A stretch of DNA of 64,000 nt from Lichenostomus cassidix (lineage: Eukaryota; Chordata; Aves; Passeriformes; Meliphagidae): NCBI GenBank assembly GCA_008360975.2, contig CM039182.1, forward strand, positions 81,933,405 to 81,997,404, read 5' to 3'. Below are positions 34,001-46,000 of this stretch, in pieces. The stretch's first letter is position 1. The number at the start of each line of letters is the position of its first letter. The translations under genes and the position numbers were made by a program. Below the pieces are notes generated by a model. It saw nothing but the letters and a program-made list of their open reading frames with translations. It ran no database searches and was not told where the DNA came from.

Positions 34001-37000
34001 AGAAATACCCTTTGTGCACTGCTTGCTATTGCTTATAAAATTGATTCTTCTAAAGAAAATAATGCTTCTCTTTAAAGGAAAATATTTAATTTTGCAGGGC
34101 TCCATAACATCACCACTTTTCTTACTGTAAGTATTTTTTACAGTCTATTTCTAGATTATAGTTCTCAGGTTTGAGGTATCTTTATTATAGTGGTTAAAAA
34201 TTTGTGTCCTGTCAGGTTTAAGTAAACTGTCTTTTAAAAAATGCATTTGAAGGAAAAAATAATGTCTTATAACTTTGATAGATGTTCAGTGGTTTCTAGA
34301 TTACTTATTTAAACCAGTCTAGGTCATTAGTAGCTAAAATTCACAACTATTTGAAAGCAATTTATTAGGAGCAATTTTAAAGTGCATCTGCCAGACATAT
34401 TTTTTTCCATATTTGATTGATACTGCTACTTCATGAAACCTCGATTTCCAATTTATAACTTGAAATTAGATGGCTTTTTTATAGTAACATTTTTCAATTG
34501 CTCATAAGATAATTGATTGAAAGGAGCCATATCAATATGAAATTTCATTTCTGGAGTGGAATATACAATAGAAAGAATGTATTTCTCAACATTAAGAAAA
34601 AGTTGACAGTAGCCGATCATTATTAGTAAAAGAGCTTGTACATACAAGTTTCTTTTCATATAACCATGCTCATGTCACCATTATGCAAAAAAGCCCTAGT
34701 GAAATATTAATTTTGAGAAGCAAAGACTGCATAATAAACAAGTGTGATAAATCATGTTTTGCATAGGCACCTTATTGTGTAGTCCTATAAAAGAAGTTGT
34801 ATTATCACAGTCAGTTCATCTTTAAAGAGCCATTATTATAAATTATTATTTGAGATGCCCCCAAACCCTGCAAGCAGCTGTGAGGCAAGGATGGCATGGC
34901 CTGGGCAGCCTCCTCTGAACTTAGAAATTCTCTGCAGGGCTAAAGAGTTCCGTGTGCTTGAGATCTCAAAGGGTTTAACCCTTTCTTGGGAAAGGGTTAA
35001 ACTTCTGAGCAGAAAGAGATTCCTCAGCTTTTTTTCCAGCTCCATTTTTTCCATGAGAGCAGAGAGACATATCAGAAAAAAAGCTTCCATAGGTTCTAAG
35101 TACCACCAAAATAGTGTGGTGTATTACCAAATCTAGAGGTATGTTTCCACTTCGGAAAAATATTTTGAATAGTTTAAAATTCAAGAGGGTCAGGGAAATA
35201 ATAGACACCTGCTGATTTTTTTTTTCTGTTAATGGAAGTGTTGCATGTTAATTTTTGTTTTCCACATAAAGATGGATTTGAATGAAGCAGAGAAAATTAT
35301 TTCTAGAGCAGAAAATCTGTACAAGCAACCATATTTCTGGAACCTTCTACATTCACTCCCTCATCTTGAACTGAACAGCTTTTATACAGACGATGAGTTA
35401 GCTACCATAACACAATTTCTAAAAGTAATTCAGAAGTAAGTACTTTTATATTCTTGAAAGTATTCTGTCTTAAAACTTTAACTGCAATTTGTGTTCTTCT
35501 CACTGGCTTAATAAAATGCTTAATAAAATAAGAATCTTCAGTGCAAAGAGGTTAAAATTTTCTTCTCTTTACCAGACTGGGCTTTTATAAAACTATTCTA
35601 GGAGTTTTCACCCACACTACTTCATTTATAACTGTGTTTTTAATCTCTGCCAAACTCAACAGAGATGCCACATCAGTCTTTGATAAGCAGCTTCATGTTA
35701 ACAATGTCTGAAATTAGTCCATCACATAATATGGCTTTGAACTTTGTAATGTGCTTTGGGGGTCTTTGAAAGAAAGAACATATACATATGAATATAAGAA
35801 AATAATAGTTTTGATCCTATTCAGATCTGAATATATGTAGCACTTGGTCAATATCAGGAAAATTACTCAATTTTTTTTCTTAAGCCTTTTGCTATCAAAA
35901 TAGCTTTAGCTGTTCTCTTGCAAGAAATGAAGCAGTAGGAAAAAAATCCCAGAGACTATATTCTGAATTAAGTAAAGGACAGTTGGATTCAGAGGAAGAC
36001 ATAGAATCAAAGCATAGACCAAGACATATCTACAGGAATTTTCCATAAAATAAGGTAATTGTTAGATAAAAGTCAGAAATGTATTTGCCAGAGTAGGCAG
36101 TTTGTTCTAATAGTTGATAGATAATTGTCACTGTAGTCAAATAACATAGTCATGAAGCTAGAGAAGGCCTCTGAACCTGGATGCCTGTGCAAGACTGGCC
36201 ATGTACCTCGTCTTAGACTGTGGAGGAGCAGGGGCCTAAAGACACCATGAATGAGAAGTTACTGCACTGTTCTGTCATCCTTTAGCATCCTACTGTCTTT
36301 TTTTCTGATTTAAAAACCCAGCAAACCAAACCAGAAAAACCAACCCACCCATATATGAAGGACATGATAGCATAACCATAATTATAATGAAGGTTGTCTC
36401 TTTCTAACAAGACCTTTCAGGTTTTTTGGCTGTATAGAGAGCTTGACTTTTGTTTTTTTTTTTTCACTTTCAGTACCTTAGCATCATTGAAGGATTTAGC
36501 TATGATGCCACTGGGCCAAAGTTTCTATGAAGTGGTGAAAACAGCATTGAATTTAACTGCTGCATCAGTACAGGATAGGAACTTAGAAGGTAAGAAATTT
36601 GCCTCAGATTTTCTTTGAAGTACTTTGTTCGCATGCTGGAAATATGTGATAGTAATTGTTGGAGCTTCTATTAAGCTCCTGATGTCCACAAACTAAACTA
36701 TATTGCTATAGTGCTAACCCAGTTCTTTACTGATCTGCTTTTTAATAATAATAATAATAAAATTTTATCAGACTTTGCCAACTATCAGATAAGACACATT
36801 GGTCTAATATGTACTGTTTGGAATAGTCTCAGTGATGAATTTTGGAGATAGGCTAAATCAATACAAAGGACAGTTTCCTCCTTTTGATAGAAGGAGAGCA
36901 TTTTATTTTGGACATGCATGTTAAATGTTATGACTAGTTTACTTTAAGCTTCATTCTTCTGTTCTCATAAATTCTGCTCTCAGCTGAAGTACTACATTTC

Positions 37001-40000
37001 TCCATCTGCTGCTTCACAATGGAAGATGAGTTTAATTGGAGAAGGTAGGCTGGCCCCAGGAAAACTCCTCAAGGAAAGGTCAGGAACAAGTTTCATGGGC
37101 AAACTGGAGCACGCAACATGTAGGTGCAGCTGTCTGCTCGGCATGGAAGGTCAAGTTAAGAGTAATATGCAGTCTAAATCCCACTTCACCTGCCAAAATA
37201 AAGGTTGAAGTGGTACAAAGGTGATGTACTGGAGCTCTTGTACAGAGGATGAACTCAAATTCTCAGGAACTTCTGGTATTCTCCTGTTGGTCTCCTTCTC
37301 AGTAATAATTCACATCCAGTCCATACATGTTTGCATGACTTTGTGCAGGTCAGAATGGCACCCTGCTAAGTTTGCTGGCAATCACTGTGCAGGGGCATCT
37401 CACCATCATTATATCAACTGCCGAACTGCCATCACATTAACTGACCTTACCACTAGTGCAACCATGGATTTTTATCCTAGGTAAATTGGTGTTCAGGTAC
37501 ACACTTCCTACTTCCTACAGCCCCCCAAAAAGCTGAGAACACAGTACTTGGATCTTAACAAGTATGAACCATCAAGGAACAACACACACAAAAAGAAGGA
37601 ATTACATAAACAAGAAGTTTCCTTTCTTTCAGGTTTTCAATACAATCTTTCTCTCCGGGATATTTTGTGGAATCCTCTCACTGTGAAAGCAGAACTTGAA
37701 TCCAGGTTTGGTTTTGATGGTCCTCATATTGAGAAGCTGCTAAGTTATACAGCACAATTAACAGAGGTAAATCAGTTGAAAATTTCAATGGCATTCTCTT
37801 TGATTTTTTTTTTAATTTGTACCTTGAAGGGATTTTCTGTGTTACAGAAGCTTAGATTTGTGAAGAAACTACAAGATTGTTAAATATTCTGTCTTCATTC
37901 CCATCAAAAGAAATGTAATTAGCTTCAGCTCAAATTTCTGCATATGAAGGTACTGATAGGTCTAGTTGTGTACATTAATGATTTTATGTTTCCCTGAAGT
38001 CACAACTGTGTATGGCAGAGTCCTCAGTTTATTATCCAGTCCCATAAAGAATTCTGAGCATTGCTCCACTAAGCTTTTAAACCAAATCCGTGACTTGAAT
38101 CTGCAAGGATTAGCTTGTCTGGTAGCATTTCTCATCTGATTTGCTGGACAAAGAATGCCTGTCTCTTCTGTGTGTAAATTAAGGCACACCAAGAGTCCTT
38201 TCTTCTCAGTTGTGCAGTCTTGATATGAATGTACCAGACTGAGTTGTCTCAGTGATGCTTAATCAAATATACTGGTGATGTATCACATTTAGGGGAAAAT
38301 CTCTTTCCTCCAAGAGGGATTTCTAACCTATCCTCTAGACTAGAGTGGTCTGTTGTGGCAGTCTGGTTTGAAACATCTTTTGAATTCTTTAAGTCCACAG
38401 TTTTTCTAATAGAATGTGTTGGTGTTTCTGTGAAATGTATTTGTTCTTGGCAGAGCAGTACAGTTTAGAGTTATATTCCAGAAGAGCTCATTTTAAAAGT
38501 AGCAGATTTAAATAAATGGATAAATTATAAAACACCCTTAATTTTTGAGTGGCCTTTTAATGAAATATCAGTGATGGTCTGTTTGATCAACTGAATTAAA
38601 CTGCAGCTTGGTAGCTATGGTTGACTGTGAAATCCCAGGCTACTCACTTGTTAACTATTTAAGCTAGTACCTCAATATTTATGCTTGTGCTATCATATTG
38701 AAGATCATAAAAATCTACGAAAGCAAATGTGGAAGCTTCAATAATGTGTGTTTTGAGCACTCAGTTCTGTACCTAATGCCCCGATTTGTTTCTGTCAAAA
38801 CCTCTGCAAAACTTTTTATAAATTCTCTGGTCAAAGTTGAAAGGAACAAGCATGTGAAGTGTCTCAGAAAGGCAATAACAAAATTAAAATGTGTGTAACT
38901 ATTTTTGTAAGCTTTAATAATATTTATAGCCTTGGGAATATTTAATCTTTCATGGCAGAATTTAAAAATTAAGTCTATGAGGAAAAATTCTATCTTGGCC
39001 ACTCTCTTGAAACCCACCAACCTCAATTTAAAACTAGTCTTCTGCATGTAGTCACTAGTAGAGATGTATCAATGTACTAAGTGCTTTTTATACCAGTAAT
39101 TTTTATACTTGTAACGTTGTTTCAATATAGTTATTCTACTGTAGGGATACTGCCTTATAGTCGAGTTAGCTCAGCACCAGCCCACAAATTACTGTAGAAG
39201 TAGCAACACTAGTTTAGCTACAACGTGAAAATTCCTTTCCTATACAGGTCTCATCATTCTGCCTGCTGTAGGAGCACCTTAATGGGGCCATTGATACTTT
39301 ACACAGCAACCTGCATGTGGGGTACTTTGAAGTACATGCCCTGGAATATGAGGCTGGATTAAATGGTCTTTGCTCTCACTGAAGAGGCTATGTGTTATTC
39401 TTATTTTCACTAGATAAGTTGATAGGAGAGATAACACTCAGCAGCTCTCTTCAAATACTCATCAATTCCTTGTGTCCTTGCCAGATTCCCACAGCAGAGA
39501 CACTGGAGCAGTTTGTGTGCTCTGCTCTGGCTGCTGTGCCAGAAGATGAAGCAAACAAAGAAAATAATGGAGAGGGTTGTAATTCTGCACGGCAGGAGGC
39601 CAAACTGTATCTTGTTCATGCTGTCAGCAAGTTCAGACTCTATGCACAGGTAACTTTAATATGTTAATAGCTTGAATTCCTAATTTTTGCATGTAGGTTG
39701 TCAGCAGTAACTCAATTAAAAAATCCAAGTTATCTATGGAATGTTTTTTTCATGAACTTTCTTGTTAATAAAATGAAATAATCCTTATAAAGAACCATTA
39801 CAGTGGAAGTATAATCTGTCATCATCTGTCCACTTAATCAGATTTTCTCATTAACTGAAATTCAGATTTGAAATCTAATAGGGAATGTAGTGGAATATAC
39901 TGCAATGAAGAGCCCTGTCTGAGGGAACACCCATTTACTGTCCCACCTGAGACTGAGTGTTGAGCAAAACTGAAAGCTGATTAGAGGCCTCCACTGATAT

Positions 40001-43000
40001 ATAATTAATTTTTTTTATTATTACCCTTTACCCCAATGTCTCTGGCAATGGTGGCTGAAGCGGGGTAAAAGTAAACCTCCAGTATAGCATCTTAAAATTC
40101 TGGTCTGCAGAACTGCTTAGCATGCAGTCTCTATAATGGCATATGTGTAGTTGCATGGAGAAAAGGGTAAAACATTCAGATGTTTCTTAAGGAAAAACAC
40201 CTAGCTGTCTTAACACTGATTTTTATAGTAAAATATACTGTTTTTTCCATTAAAAATAAAAACTATCAAGCTGCTCTGGAGGTGTTTGCAATATCATCTA
40301 CAGAAAACATGTAGAGTTTCCTGTCTATTTCCTCAAAAATATAATCTTTGCTGAGGTTTCCTTGCTGTATGATGACTTGAAGTAATAATTTAAAGTGATT
40401 GACAAAACTAATTCACTAATTCCTATGTAGAAAAATCCAGTAATAATTTCAGCCATGATTTTAAAACTCTTAGCAAGGGTTGACATTCTTATGATGGGAA
40501 TTTGAAGCTGCTGGCCACTGTGAATTTTCTTGATGAACAGAATATCTCTTAGAGTAAATCTGTTACATTCATGTGGCATTAAAAAGAAAAGTAGTTGTGG
40601 GGGGAAGGAAAGCAGTCAGTAGGTTTGGCCAGGCCTTTGTATGCTTTTTTCTGGGCTACACAACTGGGAGCATGCAGGTTCCTTCACCATCTCTTGGTGT
40701 GATGGGACTCCAAAAACATAAAGGCTGATATATTCAGCCTTATATGAAGTGTAGGCAGAAGTCTGTTAAAGGAAGTAATTGGCTTTGGATGTCAGCTTTT
40801 GGTTGGTTTCAGGCTCAGGTTATCTTTTTACAATTCCTGGGTCATTGGACAAGGTCAGCTCCACAAAGGATGTCAGTTGTCTGAATGATGTAGCATGTTA
40901 CATTGCGAACTTGGAAGTCAGTCAAAACTGTATTGAAAATCACCCTTTGTCTAGTCAGTCAGTTCAGAGTCTGGAGAGATCATTAGGGAGAGTCTTCCCA
41001 TTGTTAATTGTGTGAATTATTTTAAAGACATGAAAATTCTGTGAATTGTCTAAATAAGAAAGCTTTGATTCTCAAACGATGTGTTCTGTTTTGCATTCAA
41101 TCCACTAGGTACTTGAGGAATGGCTCAGCAGCAGCAGTCTCTCTCAGAATCTCCTTTTGGAATTTAGAAGAATCATGGCTGATTTAATGCCTCAGTTTCT
41201 AGATGATAGGAAAGCCAGGGATCTTCTTTCAGAGATAAATACCCTTATGCAGCAATGGAATGAGAAATCAGGTCCCTATTTTTCAGAAGGATATGTTTCA
41301 TCTCATGATTGGTAAGTTATCTTTCTGCAACCTGTATTATAAAAGTAGAGCAACCTGAATATTCATTTTCACTTTGCATTTAACTGATTCTTTGATTTTT
41401 GTCTGTTTCGTGATTTTGTAGTTCAAAACCTTGTATACAGTCAAATAACTGTGCTGATGCTGACATATTCTGGAAAAGAGATTAAGTCTGTGCTTCAGAC
41501 TGTAGCTACTTACAGGTTCAGCAGAGGAACTGACAGCTACATGATCAGGACCACAAGAATCAGCAGCTGTGCATACTTGGCGTTTTGAACTAGGACTTGA
41601 ATTCTTTATCTTGTTCTGCAAAGTTTAATTCCCACAAGTAGTTGCTGTGGCTCAGTAATGCTTCTCATGTATAGCAAGTCCAGTGCATGTAGAAGTTGAA
41701 TTCAGTTGTGCAGGATAACAGAAGACTACAGCATGAGTTACAGCCTATGGAAAACAGAATTTTAGACATGAAGAATTAGCTGTACACATGTGGTTTGCAA
41801 TCTCATCTAGGGCACTCTGAGTCTCTGATTTCTTTTCATGTTTTTGAATTTTTCTTTGTTTCAAGTTCTCTGTTTGGTTTATCACTTAATGCAAATGTAA
41901 ACAGTTTATATGAAGATATGGCTGTAAGTCCTGTACTTATTAAGAATGATATGTTTATTCAAGCTGTTCAAATCTTCCTGATCTGGAAGGTTCTACAGAG
42001 GGCCTCAAGAAAGGTCTATGGCAGAGCACAGGAACTGATACTTCCCTTGTTCTAACTTCACACTGAATGACTTGCATTGCTTCCAGGAGTTACAATATTG
42101 GCCTCAATTTGGCACTGGTTGTTATTACTTGTTCATACCAAACACCATAACTGAAGGAGATATAACTCATGCTATACAAATCAACATCTGAGGATAAATC
42201 TGAAAGATACAATCTATTATCAACTGGTAGGAGAGAGATTGCAGTCAAGTTGTTCAACAGTTTAGTAGTGTTTTGAAATTTGGTTCTTATTTATAAAAGG
42301 AAACTGCTGTACTTCTGCAGTTGTGAGAAACTACAAGCATTTTTTTAGCAGTTTTACCTTTTTGTTTGCCTTACACAATGTTTTTGTGCTCTACCTTTGT
42401 TGATTGGAGTGTCTGGAGAGAAAGAAAATATATTCAAGACTATATTTTCAACTTGAGGCATTTGCACTCAAAGGCTCTTTTTTCCATGTACCTCCTCTTG
42501 ACCTGTCTTACAGAGCTAGTAATTGTTTCTACTGTGTCAGTACTATTTATCAAAAGAAAAAACATCAGTTGGTGCATTCCAGTTTTCACTGTGATTTCAT
42601 GTTTTTTAGATATTAAAATAGCACTGTTCATCTATCAGGCAGTCAACTGGAATGTATTAGCTTTCAATAATTATGAGAAAACAAAAAATTCTTTAGAATT
42701 CATAGAAAATCAGAGATTTTGATTAATTTTGATACATTCCTGTCTGTAAAATAGTTAGTCCGTGGACCATAAAAGCTTTGTTCTTTTCAGCAGCTGGAAA
42801 TGTGATGTACTCAAAGGTGTTTGACTCTTGTGGCTTACAAGCTTGATTATAAGTACTGAAAAATACACAATTCTTCATCTTTTCTGTCTACATTCAGGTT
42901 TTGATTTGAATGAGGTCGTGACTTTCCAGTGGGATTTTTTGCACATTTATGAAAACCAAAGCATTTGTCAACTTGTGTTAATTCAGATTTTGTGGTGATT

Positions 43001-46000
43001 AGTCTGTGTCTGCTATTTAAATTTTATTTGCAATTTCATTGAATTAAGAAAATAAATCTAGATTCTAAAATGATATATATTTAACAAATTCTTGTCTGCC
43101 TGCTAGGTAACTAACAAGAAAAAACTTACAATTAATGTTTCAGGATTTTGACACCTTTCAAAGAGTTTTTGAAGACAGAAGAAAATGTAAGGATTTCTGG
43201 TGAAAAGAAAACGGATCATCTTTTTCGTCTTGTAAAAGTCGTAGAAGAAATTATAATGTTTGATTTCTCAGTTTCTTCAAACAAGTCTCTAATTGAAAAT
43301 GCCTTGAATAATGTGACTATATGGATAAAAAAATTTGCTGAGGGGGAGGAATCTCCCACCAATTTCTCACTTGCAGTTTCTGAGTTCTATAATGAGCTAC
43401 AAAAAAACTTCCAGCCTCTTCAGAGGTTCTGGACAAAAAACAAGACAGAAATTTTGTGGTATATAGTGGAAATTTTGTTCCATGAACTTGATTCTAGGCT
43501 TTCTCACTTGAGTCAAGAAGGGGAAGAGGTAATTGAGACCTTATTGAGGATTTTATCTTTTATTACAGAAAATAAAATCTATAATAGAAGTATAGTGTTG
43601 CTCAAAAATATCCTGACTGATTGGCCAGAGTTAAATATTACTGCTTTGAACCATTTAAATCATTTAAGTGGACACTTCCAAAGAAATCTCTATGAAGTTG
43701 AATCATTGTCTGGTGATCACGTCAATGTGTCTTTAAGCACAATTCCTGGAGTGAGTAATACCTCCTCTTTATTTCTCTCAAATGCAGCCTTTATGTATAA
43801 GATACAAGAATTAGGAGAAATTGTGCACGATTTCCTCAGAAATATCCAAAAATTAAACAGTACTATTGTGGCCTCACTTGTTCCAAAAATTTTCTCTCTG
43901 TACCAGAATGATGACCTGGTTTTAAATATTAAGACCAATAACACTCTGTTAAATATTCTTTATGAGACTTCAAAAAGTATGTTATCTTTTCAAGTGTGGC
44001 ATGACTTGCAAAATAAGGAAATAGTTTTTGATTTTCTGTTTGAAACTTTTGATCTTCTCTGGAACCTCACCAGTAAGTCTCTCTGTGAAAAGTTACTATT
44101 AATTTACAACTACACAGAGTTTCAGGCCCAGTTTCTTGCACAGAATGGAAAAAAAGAGATACAAATTGTCTATGACACTCTGAGCAGCCTTAAAAATTTA
44201 TTTATAGATGAAGAGCTCCAAACAGCTGTCCTTTGTTATTTGGAAGAGTTTCTTGATTTGTCTCCAGAATGCCTGGTAAATAATGGGTGTACTGATTTTT
44301 ATCTGGAAAATATGACTTCTGTAGAACATTCAGCAGAGGTTTTTAACTTACTTCTGCTCCCATTGGACAGCATCCTGTCTAATGTAACAAACGGGGGAGA
44401 TAAGGTAAGTGTGCCTTTTGCTTTGCGCTGCACTTTTACATGGCTTCAAACATGGACAGAAATCTTTGAAGAAGCATCAAAAATCTTAAATTTGAATTCA
44501 ACCTGTTTTCTCTGTCTAAGAAATGATTTGGCACATCTCTCTGAAAGCCTTTTAAATGCAACTCATGACAAACTGTGCAATAATACAGCTATGGCTATTG
44601 TTGAAGATACAAGAGTAGCAATGAAGCTATTACAAACTGTATTTCAAGAACATGGTGATTTAAATGACTTCAAAGATTTTGAGGCTTTCCTTGCTAATCT
44701 TCAAAGTGTAATCAACAATGCATTTGATGTTGCAAACTTGCTTAAAGATAGCAGTTTAGAAAGTGTTTTAGAGACAATGGGATTCATAATAACTGAATTG
44801 CAGGAATCTATACTGAAAATTGTTAATGAAGAGTTTTTGAATTCTTGGCTTGATGCTTTCATCTCAGGAGGATCTGAGGGAGAGGATAAGGGTGCTGGTG
44901 TATTTTCCATTGGAAGTTCCCTTTCTACTATTCTCAAACTCTCCCAAAAGGAACTTGAAATTATTCTCACTGAGATAAATGACAGATCTGATTTTTTAAA
45001 AAGTGTACCTCAAGACAAATATATGGTTTGTATCAACATTTTCCAGAATATTACCAAACTAATTTTGGACAATACTCTGAAAGACATAAGCTACTTGCAA
45101 ACAAATTTTTCAACTCGTCTTAATTCCTTTCTAAACTTTCATAGTATGATGGATGAAGCAGAGGATTGTAACAAATGGATACATGGATTAAATAATCTCA
45201 CTGAAAAATACAAGTCACCTTCCCACCTTGAAAATGCAAAACATATTTTATTTCTCCTGCAATCTCTGGGAAATGCTGAGACAGATGCTAAGCTAATGAA
45301 TGTGATGGAGTTTGTTAATTTGTTTTTTAATTTGACACTCCCTGAATGTTCCCTAGGTGGTTCTGATGTGATTTGTGAAAGTGTTTATTACAATATCGTA
45401 ACGAAAACTTTAAAATTTATTCTCCCTGAATTTTATGTAAAAGATGACATCAGTGTGCTTGAATTTATTTTTAAACTTTTAAATAATTCTGGGGAGCAAA
45501 TACAAAAGGTTATCAGTGATTTAGCTGAGAGTTCATTGTATATGTCAAATAAGACCCATTTTAGTCAGTCAAACCATGGTTTTAACAGGACTTCGAAAAT
45601 TCTCCTTAATCCCTTTCACCACAATCATCTTTTATCAGTGGAACTTCTGTCAGAAATTCAAAATCTTCTGAAAAACAAAACTTTTGAAGTCCACGAAAAC
45701 AGCTCCTCTCATTTGGACAATGAAATTGAATCTTTCTTGCATGGGAAAAATATCAGTTTGCTAATGGAGTTCTTTCAATATATGATTAGAAAACTTGACT
45801 CAAACTTGCAGAGTGAGCATAAAACATTTCCTCAGAAACTGATAGAAACAGCAGGTCTGAATATTGAACTGTTAAGGAAGGCACTTGAAATTTTCAAGTC
45901 TCCTGCTTTTACTATCTTTCCCTCAAGAGATGAAAAGGAGTTTCTAAAGCATATGGTAACCTTGTTGCAAAACATGAGAAACGTGGATGTTGAGTTTTTA

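Noticed and set aside
41423..41512. Segment after TTTTGTAG that opens in the incoming phase (21 codons, Cys-rich)
   Set aside because: It runs into TAA before any usable donor site, so it cannot serve as an in-frame exon.
42366..42722. 118-codon open frame in ABCA13 intron 10, considered as a missing ABCA13 exon
   Set aside because: Hydrophobic, not similar to the extracellular domain, and without matching splice sites and phase.
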